NCBI GenBank assembly: GCA_903813345.2
Contig: CAIIXF020000008.1
Coordinates: 5,281,341-5,345,340, forward strand
Direction of reading: 5' to 3'
DNA: 64,000 bases
Source: Owenia fusiformis
Taxonomy: Eukaryota; Annelida; Polychaeta; Sabellida; Oweniidae
Part shown: in pieces, positions 22,911 through 34,760 of the stretch
Layout: each line of letters starts with the position of its first letter
Position numbering within the stretch: position 1 is the stretch's first letter
Translations under genes and position numbers: made by a program
Notes under the pieces: model-generated
Seen by the model: only the letters and a program-made list of their open reading frames with translations
Database searches by the model: none
Told to the model about the DNA's origin: nothing

Positions 22911-23840
22911 GACTTCACTTTTCATCATTTAAGTACCATATAACTGCCAGGCCTTACTACACGAATGGAATATGAAATTCCATCATAATTTCGCAATTAC
23001 AAACTACCCCCTCCATTTTCATGGAATTTCATATCTCTTAATAAAACCAGATAAAACGATCCCTATGTGTATTTTCGACAAGCACACGTTTAATTACTGT
23101 AAAACATAAATTGTCTTCAGAAATCTCATTTTAAAAGTTACTTTTTCAATCTTCTCATTATCTTAAATGCTTACTTCTTATTGTTCACTCTTAATTGTTT
23201 ACTTCTAATTACTTATTTCTAATTGTTTACTTCTTATTGTTACTTCTAATTGCCCGGGCAACCACATATTACAAAAATGACAAATCTCATTCATCCATTC
23301 AGCGACACAAAACAAACATGCATTCTTGCCAAATACGGATGTTTGACTCTTTCTATGCATAATTAATAAAGAAAAATGTTCTTCAATACTACAAAATGGT
23401 CCTGTTTTCATACTTGAAAGGCTTTACCTCCCCTGAACAATTCTTTTGCAAGTCATGTTTTCATCCACTAGCCATTAAAATATACCTATGCAATTCCATT
23501 AAGAGTTTGAAATAAAGGCTTTATCAAAATATAAAAATATCTCATGTTTGCAGCAGCGTATACGTTATTAACTTTTACTTAACTCTGTATTATGTACCTT
23601 TTCGCTTTTAAATAATCACGAGATAAACAATGCTCATGCAGCACACATTTAACTAACTTACTACTAACCGACTATCTACCTAACTACCTAACTAACCAAC
23701 TAGCTAACTAAATATGTTCCCTTTATATTTACTTATACCAGAGACATATAAAATGTTTTATAGGTCTCTGCTTATACACACTATATACATTCTTTGACTA
23801 AACAATCAATTAATCCCATCCATATCTTGTAGGCGCTCTT

Positions 23841-24098
23841 CTATTTCTTACATTTCAATATTGAAGCAAGACTACGCCTTAATAAACCATCCGACGATTT
23901 CTTTTCTTCATTTTGATTTTCAGGTGAAACCCTGATTTTGCCATCTGTGTCTTTCTCGTCATGGAGACTTACATTTTTATCTGACCAAATCAAATCAAAG
24001 TTTTCATTATTTTCGTCTTTCTCATCTTCATTTTCCCCGACGGCACCTAACACGACAGAACACCCATTTTCACATTGATCCTTCCCCTCCATATTCAC
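23841..24098 (-). CDS. Short acidic ORF inside the LTR element
   Basis: This 85-codon frame begins with ATG, is rich in Asp, Glu, Asn and Lys, and ends with basic KCKK. It lies in the 5' half of the LTR element in its own transcriptional direction, about where a gag would begin. I recognise no domain. It may be a remnant or chance. Only conservation between copies of the family would decide. Confidence 0.25.
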   Translation of the reverse strand: MNMEGKDQCENGCSVVLGAVGENEDEKDENNENFDLIWSDKNVSLHDEKDTDGKIRVSPENQNEEKKSSDGLLRRSLASILKCKK

Positions 24099-24688
24099 AA
24101 GGTATCAACTTCTATTTATGAATGAGCTATAATCTATACGTAATATCAAAACACAAACAGAATCTGGTACGCTTTTATCATCAATACAGGGATTTTTACA
24201 AAATACAAAGACCAAAAACTAGATCTCGAACATTCAAATCAAATATTCTCAATTCATAATTTCGTCTAACACCAATTCGGGACAATCTTAACACTATAGC
24301 CACAGCCAAACAAATAGATACGCGCTCGATTTTGCCAATTTTAAAGCAATGCGTCTTAGCATGCACAATTGTAGAATAAAGGATAGAAAGAAAGTAAAAG
24401 AAAGTGTTTTTGAAGTAACTAAAACAGGAGCCTGTTACATGAGCTTTTTTTGTTGATAGCAAATACAGAAATTAGTACAACGCTGAAATGCAAGCGTTTT
24501 CGTATTTCAATTTTAAAAGTAACTACAACGGGAGCCCGTCTTCATTACTAAATGATGATTCCCTTAACAATAGCACGTGTAAACATCAAATATTCTTGAC
24601 TCTTTGTCTTCTTTTTGTTCACAAGATCAAGGTAAAGTTACGCATAAATTAACTGAGCGTACACAAACGCAAGATCATTATCAGTCTT

Positions 24689-25245
24689 TTAAAGGCCGAG
24701 TTCCGGGAAATATTAACACAATTGAACATGTTGATTAACTAATATACATACTTTTTGTGGCTTGGTTGAATGGCTATTAATCCCAAGTTCCGATATGCCT
24801 CATCAAGAAGACGATAGAGTGACAAAGATTATGTCAAGCGGAGTTTATAATTTTTGTGCAAATTTTCTTCTTGGATCGAAAAATTTCATTTTAATTCGAT
24901 TAACTTACGATAGGTGGCAAAAGGTCTAAAGGAAGGTCACGTGACACAAAACAACGAATCATATGACACGAAACAATGATTCATTCGCCAGATGGCGCAC
25001 TTAAATGAGGTCAATTTTACGACAAACGAAAACCGTTTAGCTCAGCTTCAATTTTGCTCTCGCAGTCGAACGAAACTGACACTTCTTTCGTTGATATCTA
25101 GGTGAGTGATTTTTTTCAGGCTCCGGTATTTTGACAAAAGTAAGTTCACGTCGTAGCCATTCTTAGGGGCATGTTTGAGGCACCAATGATTTATTTTGAA
25201 GTTTTTCTAAGGAATTATTCCCGATTTCCGGTATTGCCCCTTTAA
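24689..25245. mobile_element. TTAA-type MITE (piggyBac-like ends)
   Basis: TTAA at 24689-24692 and 25242-25245 bounds the sequence. The ends read AAGGCCGAGTTCCGGGAAAT on the left. On the right the complement of AAGGGGCAATACCGG is followed by AATCGGGAAT-like sequence. TTAA targets are typical of piggyBac-like (and Kolobok) elements. Related elements occur at 32621-32992 and, more loosely, 37053-38019. It sits inside the LTR element and is non-coding. Confidence 0.55.
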
Positions 25246-25394
25246 GTGAAGATCGTCAACTTAAATGCATGCATAAACAAACATTGTGCATAAAGACAAA
25301 GTTAATACTTAATAGTACAGTGAAGACAAATACTCTTCATTCAAAGTAAACTGAATATGAAGACAAAATCGTAAAGAAAGAGTTGAAGAGAACT

Positions 25395-25600
25395 AATCTT
25401 CACTCTTCAGTATAGAATGAACCTAACTTAAAAGAAAGAAACGAAGAGAACTAATCTCCGCTCTTTTGTAAGAGTAAAGCTAGATTGAAGATGCGAAGAG
25501 AACTAATCTCCACTCTTCAGTAAAAGTTAATCAAATTTAAAGATGTGAAGAGAACTAATCTCCACTCTTTAATGAAAATAAAAACACTAAAACTGCGAAA
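25395..25600. repeat. GAAGAGAACTAATCTCCACTCTT tandem repeats
   Basis: The core GAAGAGAACTAATCTCC(A/G)CTC recurs about four times at spacings of about 55 bp just inside the 5' end of the LTR element, downstream of the primer site in element direction. It is non-coding leader sequence. A role in packaging is possible but not shown. Confidence 0.65.
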
Positions 25601-25626
25601 AGAATCTCTTTACAAGACAAAAACAG

Positions 25627-25644
25627 ATCCCACCGCTGCCACCA
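25627..25644 (-). promoter_or_regulatory. Primer-binding site for tRNA-Leu
   Basis: The + strand reads ATCCCACCGCTGCCACCA, the 3' end of eukaryotic tRNA-Leu of the AAG/TAG type including its CCA tail. The minus-strand element therefore carries its complement, one base from the 5' LTR. This is the classical primer site for minus-strand DNA synthesis. I match it from memory of the tRNA sequence. Confidence 0.85.
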
Positions 25645-25645
25645 A

Positions 25646-26047
25646 TGAAGCTTCGAGCTTTGTTGTTTAAATAGCTCTGTGGGTTCTTCATAAAATAATA
25701 TGGATTGGTCTTGTAATGTAAAAAAGACAAGATTAACACAGAATTAATATACTCATAAAACTATACTTTATTCCAAGTAAAAGACTAAACATGTACAATT
25801 ACACTCTTCAGTATAAAATAAAACTGTTCAAAGATAAAGAAAGAATGAAAATGAAATTAATAAGATGAAAAGAAATGATGTGTGATGTTCCCCCCGATCT
25901 AACTCTCTACTGAATGAAGCCCAAAATTTCTCTTAAATACCCCCAAGTTATAGGAAATGAAAGGCAATCCCTTACCCTACAAAACCTATAAGAAACCCAT
26001 TGAAAGATGGCAGCACAATACGGTGAATCAACATGAAAAATGCTATA
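25646..26047 (-). repeat. 5' LTR of the LTR element
   Basis: This repeat has the same 402 bp and boundaries as the copy at 16518-16919, with one difference seen. GTAC follows at 26048-26051. As the 5' LTR it should contain the element's promoter. Confidence 0.9.
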
Positions 26048-26051
26048 GTAC

Positions 26052-27399
26052 ATATTAACATTAACATAATATACCCTTGTTGAAATCCTCATTTCCTCAA
26101 CAGAAAATTGGTTGATTGTATTCAACAAATATCAAATCCCATTTCTGCTGAAAACAACAACTCTGACTATTTTTGTAGCATTGTGGGATCATTGCAATAA
26201 ATAACCCCAGCATCAGCCTATGTGGGTCCAAACGCTTAAATATTTTCCAAAGTATTATGTGACATTGTATTCTTTATGTTACACCTAAAAATAATTCATT
26301 CTGACCATGGGAATATTTGCCCATAATTGCGCCTGGTCCTTTGGAAAGTTTGATTTGGAAAGATTCAGGCGTCCATTTTGTATCCATTTTTATGGTATTG
26401 ACATTATTCATGCTGAACGTAGAAAATGCAACTTGGATGGTCTCTTAAAAAGAGTTATAGATACAATTACACGGGTACTAACCAGACTGCAACATACCAG
26501 GAGCATTTGAGCTAATATCATGATATTTGGTTAATTAAAGAGAGAATCAGATATAGCGAGCAGGCTAAACAAAAAATTGTTTCAATTTTAGAATATTTTT
26601 GGCTCATGTCATTCCTTGTCATGACTATTTTCTAAAACTCACAAAAGTGCATACTTTATTCCAGGAATACTAAAGATTTTTACAATAATGTATTATTTCT
26701 CTATAAGAATGTTTACCATTCTTATTATTTGGGAGAATTTAAACATTTTCACCCATTTTTGCACTTTGAATCATTAATAACTTCACCAATTTACAACATA
26801 TTGTGAATCTTTTGGGAAATATTGTATTTGATATTGTAAGGAATAGATTGGTAGGTCAATTATACATGTTGCTTGTAATTTTGTCACCCCCTATAGATCA
26901 GATTCTGCCTTTAAACCCGACACCTACGTATTTTCACTTTGTCTTGAATTTGAAATGACACACGGGTGGAAATAACAACTTTGTCAAAAATATAACCCTG
27001 AACTTGTAAATTAAATAGAAGTGCCAATGCAACATATAAATTACAACATGCAACACAGTAGTTTCGATGATTTTGGTACATGTTCTCATTTTCTTACGTT
27101 ATCCTAGCTAAAATCGTGGAATGTGTATCACCTTTGACATTAAGGTTTACTTTATCCGGCCCACCCTGAGCTGTATATCAAAGACTTAAATTATACATCC
27201 CTTTTGTCAGATCTCTTAAATATAATATATTTTGACTGTGGCCGAACTCACTATTTACCCGAATTAGTAAGATTAACAATGGTAATCCCTTCACCTTGCC
27301 CAATGTAAAAGTCATAGTGAATATCAATAGCTCATTTTGACGATTGACCTTTACGTCATGAATACATACTCTACCCCATAGTCAGCGAGGTTATAAGTC
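26052..27399. other. Gene-free stretch and 3' flank of the metallolyase gene
   Basis: I see no supported exon or repeat. The right end (up to 27399) lies just after the stop codon of the minus-strand gene and should hold its 3' UTR. A 67-codon frame at 26307 has no domain. Confidence 0.4.
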
Positions 27400-30300
27400 C
27401 TAACCGTCGATGGTCTCATCTAAACTTGCAGGAATTATTGCTTCCGTGAAAGATATTGCCAGGAGTTCCTCTGGAGTTTCAACGTGAGGGTACTCATTAA
27501 CAGCCCACAACAAGTATACAAGGAATTCGTTCCAATCTATCTGCCCGTTTTCGTCCATGTCCAAGGCCTTCAAAGCTTTTCTAGTATCCTCGGCTCTGTA
27601 GGAAGAGAAATACTGAGCCATAAAGCCGTGGTAGAACGAATCAAAGTGAAGCATATCATCACCCACTTCTTCCTCTCGACTATCCAATTCATCCCAAATT
27701 TTACGGATTTCCCCTATAAGATATTTTCCATGTGGTCCTGTCTTGTAACCAGCCGTTATCTGGTCACGCATTGCTTCTGTCATAGACCCGCCCGCTCGAT
27801 CAAACAACACGGCCAATCCAAACTTGCTCATATACTCTAATCTCCTACAACAAAAGTTCAATGAAAAACTAACCAAATGCATTCGTTTTAATTCATCAGG
27901 TGAATTAGGTTCTTGATCTACAAATTGCCAATAACACTGGTGTCTCATAACTGTTTTCATTATAGATGGAGGCAGTATCCCTGGCAGATGCCTCGCTTCA
28001 GTTTAATATAAAGTTTGATACAAGGCTTTAACATGACAAAATGTCATAAACTTGTGGTTATTGCAAATTTGTACAGACGAAAAACGTCAACCTCCAACCG
28101 CCGAACGGCGCAGAAAAAAGTTGGATCACGATACCGTAGCCAAAACGGTACCGTATCGTACTATTGGAGATTGGGTCTGTATGTCACCAATTTTGGAGAT
28201 GACGTAATCTGGTAATATACCATCCATTGTTGAAAATATGTAAATGTGTCGATATTTGCATCATGATAAATCATGACATCTCATTTCTTCTCAGCCCTGA
28301 GATGTTTCAGGTGAAACAGAAAGATGCTATGAGCATCAGAATGCGATATTTGTGATACTGACCTAGCCCATTAACCCAATGTTTATAAACGAGGAACCAA
28401 ATCTCAAGTGGGAATATTCAGAATTCTAAATGTTTCATGACCTCTTTTCATGTAGAGTAAAACATTTTCATAACCAATAGCAAGAATGTAAATTATTTGG
28501 ATCTACAGGGTGGGCCAAAAACAACCACGCAAATTGGTGAGATGCTTTCCGTCTATGCAAGCGCTTGCGCCAAATTACCCCAAGTCCAAGATCAGAAATA
28601 ATAAATTCATCATTATTTGGAAAAATATCATCAGATGAAGATGGGTAGATAGGATACATTGCAATCCTAAAATAATTGAAACGAATGGCAGAAGACAGAA
28701 ATGCAAGATTCTGAAGTTACCGTTAATGTCAATGTTTGAGGGTTGCATCTTGTGTCACCCTGTACCATGATGTTGTTCTCAAATTATGAGGAATAATGTT
28801 GTACTGTATAAAAGTTCAGATACTATCGTCTCCAAAAATTGATGACTCAAACACAACTACCCCGTGGCCTGGATCGTGGAATAAAATATTAAAATGTACC
28901 GAAAACGAAAAGGGTAAAAGGGAAGGAGGTCCTCTCAAATTATGGTCCTACTCTCCATTGATTTATATGGTGACCAAAATACAACTCTTTCCCTCATTAT
29001 CTTATACACAATTAGGGCCAGTAAGGGCCGTTAAGAAAGGGGACCTTAATCCCCGGGGACCATCATTTCTTTCACACCGGGCTTACTTGTTTGATCGAAG
29101 ATCTTCAAGGATAAGTTCCTTCATCCGGACAGCTATTTCCAAATTGAACTGAGTATCATCACCAAACAACTGGATTAATCTGGTGCGAATCATCTCGGGA
29201 GACGACATTGTTGTTATTCGAACAGGAGCCTCCACACCAAAGAAATCAGCCAAATGCAATTCATCTTTGTTAAGATTAAAAACATAATCCAGAGCTCTTC
29301 GCCCAAACACCGGTTGCTTGTCATGAGGGTGTTTCCCTGTGGAGATCTTCGTCACTTCTATGGCTGCTTTGCGAAGATACTGACAGTTGTATTGCTTTAA
29401 CACCTTTTTGTTGCCGAGACGAATCATATTCAAAAGAGTAACGCAGGAGGACGCTTGACCCATAGACGCTCCTTCTCCACACACGCTTGCCCAAACTCCA
29501 TCGCATCCATCGATTAGGCACTATGATATAGGCAAACAATACGGCATGCATTTTTATCCCAGTCGCAATATTGGTCCACAATTGGATTGGACCACAAAAT
29601 ATTGGAAGTTTGATATTAGCTACATTTTTATCGATATCTTTACTCTTTCATATTTTCCTGACATTTGTCAACGACAATGACCAAATTGTATCATTAAACT
29701 TAATTTCCTGTGGTCTAAATATACTACATAAAAACTACTTGAAAAAAACAAGTAATTATTGACTAATTTAAAAACATTATTCGATGACCCTAAAGTTACC
29801 TCGAGAGCTGTGGCATCACAATAGCCATACTTCTCATGTACATGTACAAGCAGACGTCCCTTATAATCGAAATCATCCATAATGTTACGAATGGCCCGCG
29901 CCCATTGACCACACTCCTCTGGCATAGACTTCCCAGATTCTTCAAATGCTAAACCAAATGGACGTTTTTGAGTGGGCATCTTTGAAATGGATTTAACAAA
30001 CTTACACACTCGCCAAGGATACTTATCCATCACTTCTCCTATATCCCGAATGTTGATTAAAACCTTTGCGTTTGGATGCAGATTATCGTAACACCAGTTA
30101 ATCCACTTTTTGGTTAGTTGACACATTTCCTTCACAGAAAAACAGTCGAAGTCATACGTAGAGTCACCAAGATCCATCTCAAAGAATACATTCCGTACCC
30201 CGGCTTCTTTGATTTTTAGGAGTCCAACTGGAACATTTTCGGTATCAGGAGTGCGATCATTCTTTGCTCCTTATAATTGCAAGAATACGATTGATATAAA

Positions 30301-30829
30301 TTGTTCTGTAGTGCATACAGATTACAGAGGTATAACTTTTAAACTTCATTCTCATCTGCTCCATAACGTAAAAAAGATGCTATCTCTAGACCAATACCAT
30401 TCAGTCAGGGGAACTACTAGGGCAATATTCTCTGCATGGTATGCAAGGCTCATTGAGAGAACTCTATTGAGAAAATATCGGAAATAAACCAAATAGGTTC
30501 TTACCATCAGTAACCTCTGAAAAAGCCCATAAATATTCGGGGTCTTCGCCTTCATCTATCAGCATCTTCATCCATTTATCATCTACCCGCGTCATGTGCG
30601 AAAACGAGGCTATGATGGTATTCTTGAAACCGCATTTCTTCACTTCATTGAATATGGCGCGTTTGCTTTCAATCGAATGCCCTCTCAGTTGTCCAACTGT
30701 ACTCTCTCGCATAGAATTGTCCAGAATAAATATGTCCATATCTTTAAGGGCTTCGTACTTGTTCAGCTTTTTAATCACTGCATTGTTGTATTCATCAACA
30801 TAATGCTGTACTCCTTTCGTTGCCGCCAT
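27400..30829 (-). CDS. DRE-TIM metallolyase (HMGL-like) fused to an EF-hand, four exons, complete
   Basis: Minus-strand exons are 30829-30505, 30269-29800, 29520-29087 and 27844-27400. All junctions are GT-AG, phases agree, and they sum to 1,674 bp (557 residues plus stop). Residues 33-42 read IFILDNSMRE, the D-x3-R-E start of the DRE-TIM barrel; Glu at the metal position resembles homocitrate synthase. HVHEKYGYCDA has His251 and His253 as the other metal ligands. GVWASVCGEGASMGQA follows at 273-288. The last exon adds a helical region and a perfect EF loop, DMDENGQIDWNE (505-516). Family members make or break C-C bonds next to a carbonyl with a divalent metal. The EF-hand suggests calcium control, which is inference. 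No targeting peptide is evident. The substrate is unknown, and I know no named orthologue. Confidence 0.88.
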
Positions 30830-30914
30830 TACGGTACTTTAGAACAGCAAAAATACTTATCAACAATACTTGATCAAGACACTCTGAATGAGATCAAAAA
30901 CATTTGGTCTTTGA

Positions 30915-31766
30915 GCTGGTATTATTTTTGCTTCTTTATTCGTTAAATTCAAATATATTCGATATATGGAATATTTACATTCGCTAAATCAATTTTCTGT
31001 TCGGTAAAAACATTTATATATTTGTTACAGCGAATTAAGTTTTCAAAATAGCCAATGGATTAAATCCCTTATTACTATGTGCATTAAATTACATATCTTA
31101 TTCACTAAATGATATATGTTTTGCGTAAACTGTTATGGTATTCCTTAAGAGTAATACATATATGTGTAGTACCGAATTTATATTTGAACTCTTACCGAAA
31201 TAAGTTTGTCTATATTTACCAAATGATTTATTTTTCAATAACATAGTTAATGCTTTTTACCGAAAGCTAATTTGCTATTTACCGAATGCAATAATTAAAA
31301 TTAAAGCATTATTCGATAAGTTTCGTTGTTGTTCGATATTTTGTCACATGACCTCGAGTTTTGCAAAATGGCCGCGCAGCTATTCAACATTGTTTTCATA
31401 TATCACGTGACTGAAAGTCTCGTAAAGTATCGAAAAATAACGAAAATAATCGAATGTGGCATTCGGTATTTACCGAATATAAATAAGTTAAAAAGCGAAT
31501 GTATATATAATCAATTGAATTATACGTGCGCTAAGGAAAACAATTTGAATCGCTGCATCACACAAATACATGTATAGATATCAAAAGTAAATGCCAACAC
31601 AAAGAACAAGTGAAACTGTTCAGCGAATATAAATTGTATCGATTATTATATTCGATAGAATAAAAAACATTCGATAGATTGGGTAAAGGTTTGGTAAATT
31701 GTTTGTTTTATTTGGTATGTATGGAATATTTAATGTACCGAATAAAGAAGCAGTTTAAACACCATA
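30915..31766. mobile_element. TATTCG-family element, copy 3, upstream of the metallolyase gene
   Basis: The left end TGCTTCTTTATTCGT and the right end CGAATAAAGAAGCA form an inverted repeat close to the CTGCTTCATTATTCGT core of the copies at 309 and 48387. The interior is dense in TTCG(G/T)TAAAT-like words in both orientations. No target duplication was found, so the exact edges are uncertain. It begins about 85 bp upstream of the metallolyase start codon and therefore fills that gene's promoter-proximal region. Confidence 0.6.
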
Positions 31767-31782
31767 CTATGTGGTGGCCTAT

Positions 31783-33409
31783 TTTTATTTTTGGGAGAGC
31801 CACTCATTAAAAGTTCTCTGCAACATGACGTCTAATCAAGATCATTGAATAAATGAACATCGAACATCAGTTTGCTCAACTTTTATCATCCTCGTGTTGT
31901 ACCGTACCCCCGCGCGTTCAACTGTCAAATAATTTGGTACGTACCCTGTGCTAAGTTCGTGTTCGTTAAAAGTTTGTATTGTTGATGCTTGAGAAAAAAC
32001 ATTTGGCGACACGAATGACCCCATGTGGAATGACCGAAAGGATACATTGATTGAAAATAACATTGTAAGGATTCTCATTGGATGTAATGAAATTTAAAAA
32101 TGCCTCACAATCTTGATTTAAGATTGTAATGAAATCGACTTTGAAATGGCATATAAAAACTGACAGTATATTTCAAAATGTAAGTACTCTCCTAATCATC
32201 TATGTCATGTAAAGTAAAAAAAAGCTTGTACGGTTTGTTTCATTACAATAAATTACAGTTTCGATATGGTGAACTTTTTGAAAACAAGCCAATCAGCAAA
32301 AAAAATTGAAAAATTTACACATCGTCAATTCAATTTGAATGGTAACAGTATGATTTTAAAAAACTGTATTTTTTCTCTATTTTGTTTTAGAAAAGATAAA
32401 GGAAATGGCATCTTCGTTCTCTCGGTTCCAGTCGCAGTGAAGACCGAGCGTGCGAAGATGGGAAATGATGTATATGCTATTTTGTTCCAATAAGGTTCGG
32501 AAAGATATTTTATTTCATTTCACGACTGTGTTTTTTACAGAATGTTTTCAATAACTGGTTTCAGAGAAATTTTTTTTTTAATTCAGTTCACCATATCGAT
32601 ACCTATCATTTTGACTATTCTTAAAGGTGCAATAATTGGTGCAAAGGAGTCATTCAACGATCATGGACCAGTGTCAAAATATATTTAAGTTTGGATATTT
32701 CATCAAGACTAACATCTATTTTTATCATCTACAAAGAAACCCCCTAGATAAACATTATTTTAGCTGGTATTCCTCTTGAAGCATGGTGGATCTAAAAAAT
32801 ATAAAAGTGGAAGTCCCCTTTTTGAAGCTTTGAAAAGAATTTACACTTCTTAATGCTGAAATTGATAATTTATCCATACATTTTAAGAAAATAGGTATGT
32901 CAAAGAAGATGTTAAACCAAATGTTGCCTTGATAGCTCAGAAAAAATGAAAAAACGTTCCTATTTTCTCTACAGTCCTTATTGCCCCTTTAAATCGTGAC
33001 ACTATTGACCGAAAGTCAATCTGATCTGATCCCGATATGGCCTTACGTGACATATACGATATTCTAACTGTAATATATAGTGAGATTCATAAACAACTTT
33101 GTCTCTGAAAATAAGCAATGGGGTCTTAACTTTTGTAGAGATATTTTTATTTATAAGGTAATTCATCTTACCTTCGCCAATTAGAGTCTCTGGATTACTT
33201 TGTCTTTTGTAAATAGTTTTCACAACTAAAGTTTGCGAATCTCAAATTTTGTCTTCCGGAATTCAGTCATAAATTACGTCAATATAGCGTGCAAACTTAC
33301 CGGATGTCCAAACGTCTCGGGAACACATAGGTACTCGAATGATCTTGATTGGACATCGTGGTGCAGATAAATCATACTTTTACTGAGTGGCTCTTCCAGA
33401 AATAAAAAT
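31783..33409. mobile_element. Inverted-repeat element with AGAGCCACTCA ends
   Basis: About 80 bp at the left (31783-31860) returns as its complement at the right (33330-33409). The shared words include AGAGCCACTCA and CTAATCAAGATCATT/CCAATCAAGATCATT. The interior (including a 75-codon frame at 32266) has no recognised protein and contains the TTAA-type MITE at 32621-32992. It looks like a non-autonomous DNA transposon. The target duplication is unclear. Confidence 0.55.
32621..32992. mobile_element. TTAA-type MITE, second copy type
   Basis: TTAA bounds both ends. The left end reads TTAAAGGTGCAATAATTGG and the right end is the complement of TTAAAGGGGCAATAAGG. The ends match those at 24689-25245. 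The 372-bp element is non-coding and nested in the element 31783-33409. Confidence 0.55.
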
Positions 33410-33563
33410 CATTATAAGCTACCTTAAAGTTTTGGTATTAATTGTTACCTGCTAGAATCCTAGTTACTAAGTATGTAAAAATGCTAATTAAAAGAAGTCT
33501 AAACTCCAAGGAAATCCTCATGAATCGTTTACATTCTTCTGATTCTAACCTTATTCTAACCCC

Positions 33564-34361
33564 CTATCACACCAAACTAGTTCTTACCCGTTCTTGCCAG
33601 TCCTACGAAAACGTCGTAAAACGAGCTCAATCTGGCTGTGGTCGGGAAATATGTCTGAAATAATTAGCTTCTTCGTTCTTAAACAGTCTTCAATAAGTCC
33701 ATCTCGTTCGCAGCTCGTCCAGGTCGCACCACGTCGGTGTGCAACGTCGTATAACGCGTCCCTTAGTCTAGAAGGTCAACATGACCTGATTACAGAACGG
33801 TATGGTCGCCATCGAATTTTGAATCGATTCAAAATTCTAAAATCACATTCCCGTCTGAGAACGTTCAGAAAGTTCGTAAATAGACCTTAGAAAGTTGCAG
33901 CTACGTTCATTCCGTTCGCACACAGTTTAAAACCAGTTTTGAAGAACGCAGTGGCAACGTGCTTGGTGTGATAGCTATATTTTTGCTAACTCGTTCATAA
34001 GCAGTATTAAATACGTTCTTAATCAGTTTAAACCCGTTTGCAATTAGTTCTACCTCGTTCTCAACACGTCCTCAGACAGTTCAACTCGTTGTTAAAACGT
34101 CCCTAGCGGTAGGATTGAAGTACGATGGTTCCGTTCGTAGTACGTCCAGCTCGTCGTTAGTACGTTGTCACTCGTTCTAATTGTAGAACGTGACGACCAT
34201 GAGGACATTTTGAGCATTGTCTTAGTTCTAGAGCTACCCGTTCGAGTACGTTCGATGAAGTTTGTAAATAGATTCCAAACGGTTCATAGTAGGTCCAGTC
34301 CGTTCGTACACAGTTGGAGCCCGTTTTCGAGAACGTAGTGAGAACTAGTTTGGTGTGATAG
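33564..34361. mobile_element. CTATCACACCAAACTAG element, copy A
   Basis: The ends CTATCACACCAAACTAGTTCT and AGAACTAGTTTGGTGTGATAG form near-perfect 21-bp inverted repeats. A third GGTGTGATAG copy sits inside near 33971. The interior is rich in GTTCGT, CAGT and ACGTCC words in both orientations. There is no supported protein. A second copy follows directly at 34376. Confidence 0.65.
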
Positions 34362-34760
34362 TAGAGTAACCCCCCAATCGCACCAAACTAGTTCTTACCC
34401 GATCTTGCCATTCCTACGAAAACTTCATAAAACGGACTCAATCTGTTGTCGGGAAATATGTCTAAAATAATTAGCTACTTCGTTCATAAACAGTCTTCAA
34501 TGCGTCCATCTCATTCGCAGTTCGTTCAGATCGCACCACGTCGGTGTGCAACGTCGTATAACGCGTCCCTTAGTCTAGAAGGTCACCATGACCTGATCGA
34601 ATTTTGATTCGAGTCAAAATTTTAAGTCACATGAAGTTCGTAAACAGACCGTAGAACGTTGTAGCTACGTTCATTCAATTCGCACACAGTTTAAAACCGA
34701 TTCGGCAACGTTTTGAAGAACGCAGTGACAACTGGTTCTGGTGTGATAGCTATTTTTGTT

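Larger units (their letters stand above)
16518..26047 (-). mobile_element. Young non-autonomous LTR retrotransposon (LARD-like), tRNA-Leu primed
   Basis: Identical-length direct repeats of 402 bp at 16518-16919 and 25646-26047 flank 8.7 kb. GTAC is duplicated outside (16514-16517 and 26048-26051). Orientation is minus: a perfect 18-nt site for the 3' end of tRNA-Leu abuts the right LTR, and a G-rich polypurine tract abuts the left LTR. No gag, protease, RT or integrase of its own is present. The interior is non-coding apart from a short acidic ORF, and it carries a nested LINE (about 18272-22576) and a TTAA-type MITE (24689-25245). Without these the element is about 4.7 kb. It must have been moved by an autonomous relative. 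One mismatch between the LTRs points to a recent insertion. Confidence 0.9.

Noticed and set aside
25627-25644. Possible tRNA-Leu gene
   Set aside because: Only the last 18 bases of the mature tRNA, including CCA, are present, next to an LTR. This is a primer-binding site; genomic tRNA genes of animals do not encode CCA.
33564-33971. CRISPR-like or satellite array because of recurring GTTCGT and ACGTCC words
   Set aside because: Spacing is irregular and the words occur in both orientations between inverted termini, as in subterminal repeats of a DNA transposon.
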